The notes: a model not told the origin generated them from the sequence alone. DNA of 64,000 nucleotides from Cephalotus follicularis (GCA_001972305.1 BDDD01000323.1:124001-188000), one strand, 5' to 3'; shown: positions 22,460 through 34,993, counted from the stretch's first letter. Translations and numbers: made by a program.

Positions 22460-23483
22460 TGTTGACTTTTAGTCTCAATCCTAAGTTTTAATGATTACAA
22501 ATTTGCATTTAACATTGCTACTTTATGTGCAAGAAACTTAATGTGCAAGAAAAGATATAAGGAAAACAAAGAAGAACAAAAACAGTGCAAAGCGTCGACT
22601 CTTTGATCAAAGCGTCTGCTCTTTAAGGCACAAAGCGTCTACCTTCTGGTACAGAGAACAAAATGGCAATTACAAAATGGCTAAAGCGTCGACTCTTAAG
22701 GTAAAGCGTCGACTCTTTAGGTCTGACAGCCAACTCCAACGTGTTGGCGCCTGCGCTTTGAGCTGAGAATTCAAATTTGGAGCCCCAACGGTCACATGAC
22801 CGTCGACGCTTTAGGCTACTCCGTCGACGCTTTGGCCTGCTGACAGAACACCAGAACTTGTTTTTAAGAGTCATTTTTTATGCAACAAGTTCCAACACTT
22901 CTCCAACGGATCTATCTCTTCACCAACGGCTATAAACTGAAGAATGCTATAAATACAAGCCAAGAAACAAGATCAAACAACCAAGGGATCAAAGAACACA
23001 ACTCTTGAACATCCAAGCTCATTTTGCACATTTACAAAGAGAAAAGAACATCAAGCTTTAGCTAAACACTTTCATATCCAAAGCTTGTAACATTCTTACA
23101 CTTGCACATCCAACCTTCAAGAGGTTATTGTAAACACAAACCAAAACCATTTTTATCATTCATTGTATTTGAGGGGAGTGAACCCTTGTAAGGTTTTTCA
23201 TTGATTTACACCCGGAAGTTAAATCAAGTGTAAGGTGGTTTCTTTGATTTGCACCCGTAAGCCGAAAATCAAAGGTTGCTAGGGGATTCTAGTGGAAGCT
23301 CAAGGGACTCTTGAGAAAGTGGACGTAGGCACGGTTTTGCCGAACCACTATAAATCCGTTTGCACTTTCTATCCCTTAACTCTTTAATTCATTGTTCTTG
23401 TGTGATTGTTTAGTTTCATAGTTTAACTTGTATTTTCCGCATACATTGTTTGTTAGTTTAAAGGTTGCCATACATTCCTTTCA
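22460..23483 (+). repeat. Sirevirus 3' LTR (1,024 bp)
   Basis: It begins TGTTGACTTTTAGTC and ends CCTTTCA. It contains the GTCGAC palindrome array (22,588-22,835), a TATA box (TATAAATACAAG, about 22,950) and, toward the end, GTGGACGTAGGCACGG and ACCACTATAAATCCG. It shares these blocks with the solo LTR at 32,750-34,020. Confidence 0.88.
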
Positions 23484-23548
23484 CTACCTGTCACAGGTTT
23501 CTCAAATCAACGGTTGCGGGAAGTCTCCAAATTTTTGTGACAACAGAT

Positions 23549-23565
23549 TGGCATCGTCTGTGGGA
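23549..23565 (+). promoter_or_regulatory. Primer-binding site of the Tat-type element
   Basis: TGGCATCGTCTGTGGGA lies three bases after the LTR end TGACAACA. It matches the TGGCGCCGTCTGTGGGA type used by Tat-lineage gypsy elements with one visible change. Confidence 0.7.
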
Positions 23566-23599
23566 AGCAGGCAATTATCAATTTTTTATTCCAACTTAA

Positions 23600-25605
23600 A
23601 TGAAACAAAGACATGGAAAAGAAGGGACCTACGAGTAAGACGACGCAACATATTGACCAGAACCTCGCAACTATGAGAATGGAGATTTCCTATGGCTCAC
23701 GATCGTTCTCCTTCTCTTCAAACTACGCTGAGCATAATGGCGTCGAATCTCAACACCAACAAGCCATCTAGGCCCTCATAAACAACACCGATTTCAATGA
23801 GATGAAATCACAAAAGGCTGCTCTTATGATTCAGGTGGCACAACTCGTGGAAGATGCTCGAAGAGGACCAGAAACCTATCCACAAGGCTCTGGATCACAA
23901 CACCAACGGAGACGGGATGATCTTTTTTATTCCCCTGAGGGATCAAATCGGGGTGTGAACCCTGTCAGGTTAGGCCTCGAGCAACCAGGAGGGCCAATGA
24001 TGATCAACAGAACGATGAGATGGCCAAGAAACTTTATGGCCTGATGAGAGACAAGAAAGATGACTACCATCCAGATGGTGAACCACCCTTCACCAAGGAG
24101 ATTATTGATACCCTTCTCAAGATGCCAACGTCGACCAATAAGATAGAAGTGGAGACCTTGTAGACCATATTGAGACCTTCAAATCAATATTGTTGTTACA
24201 GATGGCCTCAGATGCCATTATGTGTAGGGCCTTTCCACCAATTTTAAAAAAGGCCATGCGAGTCTGGTATTCAAAACTCCCTCCAAGGTCTATTGAATCA
24301 TTTGGTCAATTGGGCCAATAGTTTATCAACCATTTCATTAGCATGCGTCGCCACCAGAAAATATTTGCCTCATCGATGGCTGTTCAGTAAAAGGTAGGTG
24401 AAACTCTTCGTGAGTATATTAAGCGCTTCAACGGTGTAGCTCTCGAAGTACAATACTTGGACCTGTCAGTGGCTATCACTACAATGATGAACGGTCTCAT
24501 GTCCTCCAACTTCAGTTTGTTGTTGTCTAAACGACCTCCTAGCTATGACCTTGAACGAGTTGATGAACCGGGCTAATAAGTATATCAACGTTGAAGAGAC
24601 CATGAAAGCTCGTAAAGAGGCCGATGAAAATAATAAAAGGAAGTAGAAGGATGAGCTGAGACCGAAAGGTAATGCGTTTAAACGACTCGAGGATGAGTGA
24701 GGGTCAGGCGTGATAAAAGCCCTAGAAAAGAGCAATGTACTTACACTCCGTTGACAATGAAAAGGAGTGATATATTAATGGGGATTCAAAACAAAAACTA
24801 CCTCCAGTGGCCATAAAAGCTCAAATCTAACAACAATAAGAAAGACAAGTGGTACTATTGGTGATACCATATAGATCACGGTCACGACACAGAGCAATGT
24901 TGTCAATTGAAGGATGAGATTGAAGCTTTAATCCAACAAAAATATCTTAAGGCTTATGTGGTTGATGGGATAAGGAAAAACGAGGCGAAACCTCGACGTT
25001 CTCCAAATGCAAGGACAAACGATCGACAACAGCCAACAACAAGTGTTATTCAAACCATATCATGAGGGTTTGGCACCGGGGGCATAACCTCGTCATTTCT
25101 AAAAGCTTATGCACGTTAGGTCTCTATTGCTTTTGGATCTAACAAGAGGCCAAAGACTGATTTGATCATCTACTTCCCAAATGCCAAATTCGACGACGTA
25201 CAAACCCCCCATGATGATGCTATTGTGATCACCTTGGCAATAGCAAACTTTGAGGTGAAAAGAGTTCTCATCGATAATTGTAGCTCTGTAGACATATTGT
25301 ACTACGACGTCTTTAAGAAAATGAAATAGGCTAAAACCTGTGGACTCCCTCTTTATGGATTCTCAGGAAAGCCTATTCACGTTGAAGCAGCTATTGAGCT
25401 TCCAATAACAACGAGAATTGCATCCCGCCAATCCACGGTTAAGTTAAAGTTTCTAGTTGTAAAACTCCCTTCAGCCTACAATATGATTCTTGAAAGGTCA
25501 AGCCTCAACGCTTTGAGAGAAATTTTATCAACCCTTCACCTAAAGATAAAGTTTCAAACGAGTTCGGGGGTTGGTGAACTCCGCCGGAGATCAAAAAACT
25601 GCTAG
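23600..25605 (+). pseudogene. Tat-type gag and aspartic protease region (fossil, many breaks)
   Basis: Family sequence is readable in pieces. The gag block includes VWYSKLPPRSIESFGQL and LEVQYLDLSVAITTMMNGL (about 24,250-24,530). The protease region (about 25,200-25,600) includes the active-site-like VLIDNCSSVDILY and the block SAYNMILERSSLNALREIL typical of Tat-lineage elements. It has many breaks, and no single frame covers it. It would have encoded the structural protein and the processing enzyme. Confidence 0.75.
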
Positions 25606-25610
25606 ACAGT

Positions 25611-28418
25611 GTGACACGCCCGGACCCAACCCAGCTGGAATCCATCGCGCCCATTACGAGGCCAAGCCTCCCATCAGAGACTCACCTCGTAGGTTCAGCA
25701 GATCAGAGTTTTAGAAATACATTTTAAACAGAAAAGTTTCTTTGAAAAGTTGAAAATAATTCTAACCCTTAAATTTTTGCAAAAATCGGGCATGTAGTAT
25801 TCGTTTATCGGACTATGCCCCCTATAAATAAAAACACAGTTTATAAATCCACACTCCTGAAGGAGGAAATCAGCAGTTTATAAAGTGGGCTCAGCCTTCA
25901 GCAGACCACAAGTTAAAACAGAAAACAAGTATGGCTTGGACTCCGCCTCAACCATATTATCAAAACATCAATCAAAAAATAGGGCTCAACCATTCTAAAC
26001 AAAACCAAAACATAAAAACATTTATCTAAAACATAAGAAATGCAGAAATTTAAATGTTAATGTCGTGAGTGATATGCATGTGTTGACTCTGGTAGGCATG
26101 CCCTTGTGGTCTCACATCAGCTGACTGACTGACACCAGCTGACAGAGCTCAGTAGACTAACCTGTCAGAACTAAAAACAAAAAACAGAGGAGGGGTTAGT
26201 CCACAGGACTAGTGAGATGGAACAAAAAGACTTAGCGGAGTTTTGCTCGCAATAAAACATAATTTTACAGAAAAGTTATAACAAAAGTATAAAACAACTG
26301 AAACAGAATTTCAGAAACAGAGTCAAAATCCATAATATGATTTACAAAACATATTAAAAATAGCTTAAACAGAATATAAATTCAAAACCGATTTATAAAA
26401 TAGATATTTTCAGAAATCAGCAGAAAGACAAATCATTTCTTTCAAACAGATTTAAATCATCAAAATTTCAGATATATATAATAATTAACAGAGTTTAAAC
26501 AGAATAAATATATAAATATGCAATGGGTCTAGTAGGTAAGGTTGACGCCTGGGCCCCGTCGAGCTGAACGTCTAGTAGAACAGAAATGCAATGATACCGT
26601 CGTATCAAAGCATCAAAACAAAAAGTCATATACGGGCAGACAGTGTCTCTCATGGGCATCAGATAAGTAGTCAATACAATACCGAGATCGCCATGCATTT
26701 AAACATATTTAACAGATTTCAAAATACAGAATCTCAAATTCTTCAAAACAGACTTTAAACAGATACAGAAATCATCGGAGCCATCAAAACAGATTTAAAC
26801 AGATACAGAATTCATTTTCTTATCAAATACAGATATAACCAAAAATAGCGTTATAGTATGGCTATCATCATGCGAGCATTTGAAAACATTAAAAGAAAGT
26901 TTCAGACATTAAAACTTAAACATATTTTCGGAAATGAACTAAAACCAAGTTCATTCAAATACAGAAATAAATAAGCGAACACGCTTAAATATTCAAATCA
27001 TTTAAAAGCATTTCAGAGTAAAGAGGGTTAAAGAAAGGCGTTCCACTCACAGAACAGACGAGTAAGTCCCACGACTGGTCGCCTCCATGGCCGACCTCAA
27101 CAACAAGATCATCTGCCAACAAACAGACAGACAGACAATAGACTATCAGACTCAAAACACGTACCAAGACGTGAAATTCTTTATGCACTGAAATACGTGC
27201 AGATGTCAGAAAACCATAATGACCTATACGGTCAGCAGTAGCAGAAGTCTGATTATTAAAAACATTGTTTAAACCTTTAATTAAACACACTTTCAAAATC
27301 ATTAAAGTAAGCTCAAGTGGTCGTCCAGGTCATCCAATTTTGAAACGATTACACGATTCAAGTTCATAATATCACAGAAACAGATACAGAATAACAGAAT
27401 TCAATGGAAAACAGAACTAACGAAGTAGAGTTCAGAGTTTACCGAAATAGGACAGAACGGAGCGCAGAGCCGAAATTGCGGAGCGAAACTGGAATGGATC
27501 ACCTCCATGCGGAAAATTGAGTTAGAATGCTGGACGCGTCTGAACGCACTGCTGGAGGCTGTCGGCGGGTGGGCTCACGCACCGCCACTGGCCAGCGCGT
27601 GTTAGCCACGAGCGGTGGCAGGTCAGCAGCAAAAAAAGCCAGATCTGGTGCGTCAGAGGACGGAGGTCACAGATCTGGGGCGCGTTGGTCACGACGCCGC
27701 AGCGTCTGGTCGGAAAGAGCGCGTTTGACCTCAATGACTTCGTCGCTGATCTGCGCTACCAGCCTCGTCACGGGTAGGGGCTGGTCTCGCTCGATTCGCC
27801 TCAACTCTAGGATGCCGGATCTGGGCTCGCCTTACCGTGACGGTCACCGGAGATGGAGAAACGACACAAAACAGAGGCGGGGAGAGAGAAATGGTCACTA
27901 CGCACGCACGACGCGGTTGGCAGTGCGGGGGTGGGGTGCGGCTTGGTTGGGAGGTGACGGCAATCACGCCAGTACCTTCGTCGGCATCGGTTCGGCAGTG
28001 ACATCGGCGGAAGAGGCAGAAGACAGAGAGAGAACAGGAGAGAGGAGAGAAAAACCGGGGAGATAGAGAAAAAGGCCAAAAATGAAGGGAAATTGCCATT
28101 TTTCCTTTATATTCAATCAAAACGGACAGGTTTTTGTCCAGAATTTAACCGATACAGACAGAAATTGGATGTTTAGGACATACCACTTGGCTTATTTTTT
28201 TAATTCAGCAGTCATTTCAGTAAAATATCATTTAATTTAAAGCAAAGAAAAATTGTTATGCAGAAAAACCATCAGAATGAAATCGTAATGGTAAAAATTT
28301 TATTAATACCTTGATGCATATGTCATAAATGCCCGAAAAATAGCCTAACCGCTAGACAGACAGACAGATTTCCAAATAGGCTCCACAAACACAGACCGTA
28401 CTAGGACACGGATGTCAC
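25611..28418 (-). mobile_element. Antisense solo LTR, Tekay-like family, 2.8 kb (copy 1)
   Basis: It starts GTGACACGCCCGGACC, ends GGATGTCAC, and is flanked by a perfect 5-bp duplication acagt (25,606-25,610; 28,419-28,423). On the minus strand it ends ...GGGCGTGTCAC, like Tekay LTRs that end GGGGCGTGACA. No internal domain is present, so it is a solo LTR. It contains the GGGCAT stem-loop block (25,788-25,831) and a GC-rich region (27,530-28,070) whose long frames have no family match. It split the Tat-type element after the protease. A copy of the same family is at 36,385-39,245. Confidence 0.75.
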
Positions 28419-28423
28419 ACAGT

Positions 28424-28912
28424 GCTATTTAACAGTACCAATTCCCAATACCAACAAAAGCTTGCAAACTAAAATCTAGAATCTATGGGAGTTCAACCAG
28501 TATGAAGCAGCACCTTGCTGGCATTTGAAGGTTAATGATATCGTTAGGATCACCCATTTGGCATCCGAGATCGTTAGGGTAAAGCATGATATGTTAAGAC
28601 TCGATTATGACTTCAATAACATCAAATTACTTCCTCACCACACTTTCTATAATGTGTTACCGGTTCAATAAATCGATGAAATTGCTAGGGGAAAACAACT
28701 CCGTGGGATAGCTAAAATTGGGAGACATCGTCATTCTTATCTTCGTCCCCCTCGTCATCACAAGTGCTATTTTCGAGAGTTAGGAGCTATGATTCCTCCA
28801 AAGGCAAGAAACTGACCTTGTCTTGAAGGTAATAACACCTTTGAAGGAATACAAAACTGAAGGAATCGGAATAACCAATTCCAAAGCCATAAATGGACTA
28901 AGGTGCAAAGGG
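28424..28912 (+). other. Continuation of the Tat-type element
   Basis: It resumes after the solo LTR. It holds broken coding-like sequence that I could not place, and then one unit of the 82-bp repeat (from 28,782: AGGAGCTATGATTCCTCCAAA) that also occurs at 34,381-34,584. Confidence 0.5.
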
Positions 28913-29616
28913 TGTAGAAAAAAATTTTATACAACAAAATGCAGCGGAAGAACACCCAACAAAAGCAAAAAACAGTCCATTATGGCTTGACCACAGGCCA
29001 CATGGATCACCACATCAACACAAGAGTTGAATTGGTGTCACCATAGCAAGTAATGGTGACACACAAGCATGGGAGCTAGAGAGGGAGACAAGGAGATATA
29101 CCTACGGGTGATGGCTCCTTCGTCTTTATCACTACTAGCTTGCGAAGACTCCTTCTTTACTGCCCTCCAAAACGTTCAGCTACTGCTCCCAGCAGATGCA
29201 CACCAGAAGGAAGAAACAAAATAGTTTCCTTATGCACTCTCTCTTTCTCTCTCAAAACTTATAAAAGGAAAATTGAGTTTGATTAATGCAATAAAAAACA
29301 ATCTACCCTAGATAAGTAACTTACTTGGTGTTTGTAGGTAAAGGAAAACTCTAAGTGCAGAGAGAATACTCTTCTTGTTTTTGCCTAGCAAAATCCAACA
29401 CCACTCACTGAAACATTTTCTGCACAAATAGCTTCTTACCAGCCCACATTCCCTCTCTCCCACTCTCCCACAAACATGGGATCATGGTCCTCACTCCCAG
29501 GGAGTCTATAGCCATGTTCCCCATGTTTCCATAACGTGCATTGATGTGAGAAAACTGCTGGAGATGTGAAAGAAATCGTGCCCACGAAGTGAGATCGTGC
29601 ACAGACTGCACAACCC

Positions 29617-29812
29617 GCACTAAGCGTCAACGCTTTCAACAATAGCATCAACGCTTATGGATTACATGGCACTAAACATAGACGTCTTTCTAAAAGTCAT
29701 CAACGCTATATAAGCCTTAAGCGTCGACGCTTCCCTGAATGCGTCGACACTTTGTCTAAAGGAATGCATCGACGCTTTCCCAGAAGGCGTCGACGCTTTG
29801 ACTGGTATATAA
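29617..29812. repeat. GTCGAC palindrome array
   Basis: About eight copies of AAGCGTC(A/G)ACGCTT-type motifs, ending with AAGGCGTCGACGCTTTG. A TATA-like TATATAAAGC lies directly after at about 29,805. Confidence 0.8.
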
Positions 29813-30242
29813 AGCATTTTGAGTATAAGTCCAACTTATTTAATCCCTTCTAATATTGATTAAGTAAGATCAAACAAATGTGTTTCCATAAAATACAAAA
29901 TCCACATAACCGATATTTGACACCAAGACTTAATATGTCCAACATATTAAAGAACTAATCATTATTGGGCAGGGACCCTATAAAATCTTGGTTAAAATCG
30001 GAGGTATTCATAAATTACCAAAATACCCCTAGGGTTCGGTCTAGCCATTCTAAATGGTCATAGACCAATTTAAATGCTCTCGGAATAATATCTAATATTA
30101 TCCAGATGGAAAAATCAATCTAATTAATTTTTCCATAATTTATTACACACCTCATTAACCGTAGATTTTCTAAGTTTTCGGTTCACGTGTACTATAATCC
30201 CTTGTCATGCTTGGCCCCGATTGAGGTCTAGGGTAAGGATAT

Positions 30243-32647
30243 GTGTCAACCCTAGATAATACCTCAATGGCTAAACTCTTTTGTTGTTGTATCTACATGG
30301 CTTTTGTGGACATATATGTTTTTGTTGTTGTCGTATATCGATTTTCTCCTACGGAGATGTATTTTGTTTTGTTGCTATTGCTATTATATTCTTTCCATCT
30401 CCGTGTCGATATAACTGAACTTTATTGTTGGTACCGTTGAGTAATTCGAATCTTGTGCTGGAAATTGTTGTTATGTGGTTGTGTGCCTTTGTACATTTCT
30501 GTTGTGAATGAGACATTCCTTTCTCTATTCATCAGATGAGAGTCCTGTTGTTTGCATATGTGCCATGTGTTCTTGTGATATATGATATTGGTCAAGATTG
30601 TATTTCGTTTGTATTTTGTTGCTATATTCATTGGAGTGTGATATGATTTCTGAGCGGTGGTAAGCTCGATGTTCTGGGTGACTTGGTCACCTTCTCACAC
30701 TTGTGACTTTGTGACTTGTTATATGATTATACTATGTTATATTCTGATGCTGGGTACCGGGATTATGGATATGTATTACCGGTCCAAGGAGTGGTATATG
30801 TTCGACGCTCAACTCTACTTAGCAGGCTCATTGGTCTATGATGGGGTGTTATGTGGAAACTGCCCCCGGGTTCCATACCTGGATCTGCGGCATACTATTG
30901 TCTATGATGGTATGCTGAGTGTGAGTGCAGCAGAGCTGCTCCATTACCCTCCTATTGGACTGTGTTTGGTTGTTGATATATATTACACGCGGGTCCCTCG
31001 GATGAGGTTGAGTGTGCGTGCGGGTTTTCTCGGCAAGGGCTAGAGTCCGTACGGTATATGCTGGCCCCTCGTGCGAGGTTTGGATGTTATGCTTACCATA
31101 GGCACTCTGCACCGGTGTATGATGGATGATGTACACATCCTGTAGCCTATTGGCCTGATATTATTGCTGCAGCGGTTATGTTATGACGCCATGTGATTTG
31201 GCGGGAATATGAGACAGTGACATGATAGGTACCAGCATCCTCTTATATGTTTATGATTCTCTGGGCACATATTTCATTTTGATATGGATACTGGCATTTG
31301 AGTTATGATCATATCATTAAGATTTGATATCCCAATACTCGATATTATTGTGACTCTCATGTATTTGATTCTTGCCTTGAGTATGATATTTGTTCAGTGG
31401 ACTTTCTTGTTGAGTCACAGGTTATTTCATTGGAGTTTTGCTATTGTACTTTTCATGATTTACTTCATCATATTGATTCTTATGTCCAGTGTATTGTTGA
31501 CTTTGAGCGGTCTTTTATGAAGCCATGATGGTACTATATTTCTTTAATCATTGATTCTACCCTGTGTGGGTTTATGTTCTTGATCATGGCAGGCATAATT
31601 CTTGACTTATGTTTATATTGTTGGGCCATTTGTTGAGTATCGATATTTCCTTCTCGGATATTGTTTATACTTGCGTATCTTGCTCCCTTTTCGTGAATTA
31701 ACATTTGTGGATCTTGATTTTCTTGAGGATTTTGTTGTCCTTTGTGTTCATGCTATCTTTGTGGATCTTGGTCTCATTATGGATCTTGTTATCATTATGG
31801 AGCTTTTTCCTTGAGCATTGAGTTTGCATCCACGGAGTACTTTATTCTACCTTGTACGTGTAGTCTTGTTCATATTAAAGCTCCTTTTATTTCCATTGTT
31901 GAGATTTGAGCTTAGTTTCTATGGATTTATATTATATTACTTTTGTTGCTTATACACTTGATTATATTATGCTCATTTTCTTCAGCACATCCAATTCTTT
32001 GATGGATGTACAGGAGATGTTTTGTTTCTACTCATTTAGTCATTTGGACTAACCCCCTCTATTTTCTTTCCCTTCCAGATAAAGGCAAGATGGTAAGTGA
32101 TTGCTAGTTTGTTGTTGTTGATGATTGACCACGGAGGCAGGGCATGCTATCGGGATTTTAACATATGCATAACATACTACATCAGCAATTAAATTATGCA
32201 TTTACTTATGTTTTATATAAATGATTTCATTTTATGGTTTTGCTTTTAAAAAGGGCCGAGCCCTATAGATTTACTTTTATTGCTTGTTGAAATGGTTGAG
32301 GCTGAGCCCAACCCATGTTTACTGGTTTAAATTCTGGTTTTCTGAGGGCTGAGCCCATTTAAAATCAGTTGATTCCTCCTTTGGGAGTGTGATTATAAAC
32401 TGTGTTTTTCTTTACAGGGGGCATAGTCCTATAAACGAATACTACATGCCCGATTTTCGTAAAAATTTAAGAGTTAGAAAAATTTTCAAAGTTTTGGAAA
32501 AGTCAAATATTATGAATAGTTTTGGAAAGTCTAGAAGCGGTTTTAAGTTATAAAAACCATATGGTGACTTTCGAAAGGAAGTTGTCATGTGGAACGTCAT
32601 ATCTATTCTCGGTAGGATATTGGTTGTTGTAGGGAACGGGTGTGACA
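30243..32647 (+). mobile_element. Tekay-type LTR (probable solo), borders approximate
   Basis: It contains, in plus orientation, the GGGGGCATAGTCC...ATGCCCGA block (32,415-32,455) and GGGCTGAGCCC motifs found in reverse in the antisense solo LTRs. It ends GGGAACGGGTGTGACA. The left border is a guess, and no target duplication was identified. Confidence 0.45.
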
Positions 32648-32749
32648 CACGAGAATAGCGACTATCCAAACAGTGTCTCCTATACGGGTCCTGTTCAGTG
32701 TACACGCTCCCAGCGTGCACCCTGTATTTGCCTTAGTGTCCAACACAGA

Positions 32750-34020
32750 TGTTGGCCTTTGCCACCCCGATTAAATGTTTACCATTAGTTATTTTGATGA
32801 TTAACAAACGTAGATTACTTGTATGCATAATTCTTTAAGTTATAAAGGCATTTACTCACTTGATTCTTTGTCCAAAGTTGTGCCAAGAATGTTTATGCAG
32901 ATACAAGCAATTCCAGCCGACTGGAGAGCAATCCAGTCGACTGCCAAGGCTAGGAGTCGACTTCCAAAGTCATGTAGTCGACTGCATCTTCAACCAAAAC
33001 CCAGAATCTGCAGAAACAGCACACCAGTCAACTGACACAGGGGTCCAGTCGACTGCCAGGCAAATCCAGTCGACTGTCACAGGGCATCAGTCGACTGCCA
33101 TGGGGTACAAATCAGGCAGAAGCTTCTGTAACATTTTACACTCAATCCAGCCGACTGAAACAGGGCATCAGTCGACTGCCAGGGGGTCCAGTCGACTACC
33201 ACAGGGGTCCAGCCGACTGCCTTCAATTATGCAAATTCATACAGTAGGTTTTGTAATCTCCAAATTGAGGCCAACAGCCGACTGGAACAGGGATCCAGAC
33301 GACTGCCAAGACATCCAGCCGACTGACTAGAGGAGACAGCCGACTGCCGCACTACCAACGGCTATATTCAAATATACGCGCCATCAAACCAGCTGACTGC
33401 CATCCAAATCCAGCCGACTGGATTTGTAACAAACAGTTAAAAATAGATCCGTTGGAGGCACACCTATTTAAGGAAATTTGGAGCTCTTACATGATTGATC
33501 AAGCTTTCAAGTTACACATTCTCTCAAGCTATCTCAAGTACAATACCAAGCATTCACAAAATAAAAAGAGATCAAAATCCAAAGCAATCATCTACATTTA
33601 CAAAGCTTTGTTCTTTACATTATATACACACTTGTAGCTTTGTTTAAAGTGAGATTCATTGTAAACAAATTCACTACGAATTTGTATTCATTCAAACACT
33701 TATTTCACTCATACAAGAGAGGTTGTCTCTTGTATTGCTCGGTTGGAGCAAAGTTGTAATTCGCTTGGTTGGAGCGAAAGTTGTTGGAACTCGGTTGGAG
33801 TTTCAAGCCCGGATTGGGGCATACTAGTGAAATACTCAAGGGGAGGCCTTGGGGAGTGGACGTAGGCGGTTTGCCAAACCACTATATATACGTTTGCACT
33901 TTCTAAACCCTACACTCTTTACATTTCCGCAATTGTGTGTTTGAGTTTATTGAATTATTTTGTGGTATTTTTGCTAGTAAATTTTATAAGTCTATTCACC
34001 CTCCCTCTAGACTTCCTACA
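32750..34020 (+). mobile_element. Sirevirus solo LTR (1,271 bp)
   Basis: It begins TGTTGGCCTTTGCC and ends CTTCCTACA. The flanks acaga (32,745-32,749) and acata (34,021-34,025) differ at one base. It shares GTGGACGTAGGCGG and AACCACTATATATACG, and the following end region, with the Sirevirus LTR at 22,460-23,483. It carries a dense CAGTCGACTG array. There is no internal domain. Confidence 0.75.
32915..33425. repeat. CAGTCGACTG palindrome array, about 18 copies
   Basis: Roughly every 20-40 bp there is a copy of CAG(T/C)CGACTGCC, many being the perfect 10-bp palindrome CAGTCGACTG. It lies in the upstream part of the Sirevirus solo LTR. Confidence 0.95.
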
Positions 34021-34380
34021 ACATATGGTAGTGAGAGAATCCACCCTCCAAGGACATGAGCAGGCAACATACGCACAAGTCTATCCGGTTCACTATTGTC
34101 CACAAAGTGAACCTATGACTTGGAACTAATTTGACATAAGGAATAAGGTAACCTATCTCATAGCCTCCATGCTAGGCATCCAACCTTATGTCAGGGCATC
34201 ACAAGTGTAAGCATGTAAATAATAAACTACTTCAATTAAGTGATAAAACACAAGTGATATTGTCATAACAAATTAGCACACATCATACATACAAAGAATA
34301 AGATTGTTTCATACAAGATAAGATATAATATGACAACCCATCTAATGGCTTGTCAGGTCACTATATCTAACAAAAACTTC

Positions 34381-34584
34381 GGAGGTGAACATGCCTCCAA
34401 AGGAAAGGTACTAACCTTGCCTCAAAGGTTACAACAATACATTTGAGGGAACACCAACCTTCAGAGGTAAAAATGCCTCCACAGACAAGGTACTAACATT
34501 GCTTCAAAGGCAACAACAATACTTTCTAGGAAACACCAATCTTTGGAGGTGAACATGCCTCAAAAGGAAAGGTACTAACTAGTA
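34381..34584 (+). repeat. 82-bp tandem repeats of the Tat-type element
   Basis: Two full units (34,381-34,462 and 34,463-34,544) and a partial third beginning GGAGGTGAACATGCCTC. A related unit at 28,782 shows that both sides belong to one element. The array is cut off where the second direct repeat begins. Confidence 0.85.
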
Positions 34585-34795
34585 TGACCATAAAATGTTG
34601 ACAAAAAATGACCGAGCAAGAACAAAAAATACAGGGAAGAGAAGGAGAAATTAAATATAACTACTATCTATGTACAAAATTTGAAAAAATTTGTAGATTA
34701 AAGAAATATAGAATATTGTAAATATTAAATCAACAACATAGTTTAGTTTTTTGATACAACGTAATTTAAGTTGTTATAAATAGGTTACAAAACAA

Positions 34796-34993
34796 AGGAC
34801 ATGGATCATCTACAACACTTTTTATGCAGCATTTCAAATCACTTTTAATGAAATTTAATGGTTCAATATTGAGACACTTGACTTGTAAAAAAGTCACGTA
34901 TATCGTTATTAAACCATTAGATTTCAATGAGTGACTCAGATTAAAAATGTTGTATAAGTGTTGCACAAAAAGTGTTACAGATGATCCATTTCC
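34796..34993. mobile_element. MITE, 198 bp, 8-bp target duplication
   Basis: The terminal inverted repeats are GGACATGGATCATCTACAAC and, in reverse complement, GGAAATGGATCATCTGTAAC. It is flanked by a perfect caaaacaa (34,788-34,795; 34,994-35,001), so probably hAT-type. The matching site near 17,755 in the other direct repeat has no insertion. Confidence 0.85.

Larger units (their letters stand above)
19791..23483 (+). mobile_element. Sirevirus (Ty1/copia SIRE-type) remnant, gag only
   Basis: TG...CA ends and a perfect 5-bp target duplication, ctacc (19,786-19,790 and 23,484-23,488), define it. The 3' LTR is 22,460-23,483. Several purine tracts of the type GGGGGAG lie in the 500 bp before that LTR, a known Sirevirus trait. 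A gag frame with two zinc knuckles remains, but pol is absent, so the element is a broken fossil. An assembly gap at 20,353-20,377 falls in its 5' part, and the 5' LTR is collinear with the 3' LTR only up to about 20,324. It sits inside the 5' LTR of a Tat-type element. Confidence 0.85.
28913..34372 (+). mobile_element. Putative copia-like LTR block, split by two further LTRs
   Basis: It starts TGTAGAAAAAAATTTT, followed by ATGCAGCGGAAG, a start style seen in several copia LTRs, and may end at ATCTAACA before the 82-bp repeats resume. It holds a GTCGAC array at 29,617-29,812. No target duplication was found, so the borders are inferred from the Tat-type repeat resuming on the right. Confidence 0.35.
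19427..34584 (+). mobile_element. Tat-type Ty3/gypsy LTR element, old, broken and split by nested insertions
   Basis: Its 5' LTR (about 19,427-19,790 plus 23,489-23,545) is interrupted by the Sirevirus. It is followed by a primer-binding site, gag, a protease region, and then a noncoding stretch with an 82-bp repeat. That repeat reappears at 28,782 and at 34,381-34,584, which ties the right-hand part to the left. Insertions at 25,611-28,418 and about 28,913-34,372 split it. No reverse transcriptase, integrase or 3' LTR is seen. The coding region has many breaks, so it is an old fossil. The left border is the first plausible TG and is uncertain. Confidence 0.65.

Noticed and set aside
27527-28120. 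Frames of 179 and 129 residues on opposite strands
   Set aside because: They lie in a GC-rich part of a solo LTR. Arg/Ser-rich composition on both strands and no family motif indicate compositional openness.
25611-28418. Considered a DNA transposon with GTGACA/TGTCAC inverted ends
   Set aside because: The 5-bp target duplication, the minus-strand end resembling Tekay LTR ends and the shared LTR blocks favour a solo LTR. The inverted ends are only about six bases.
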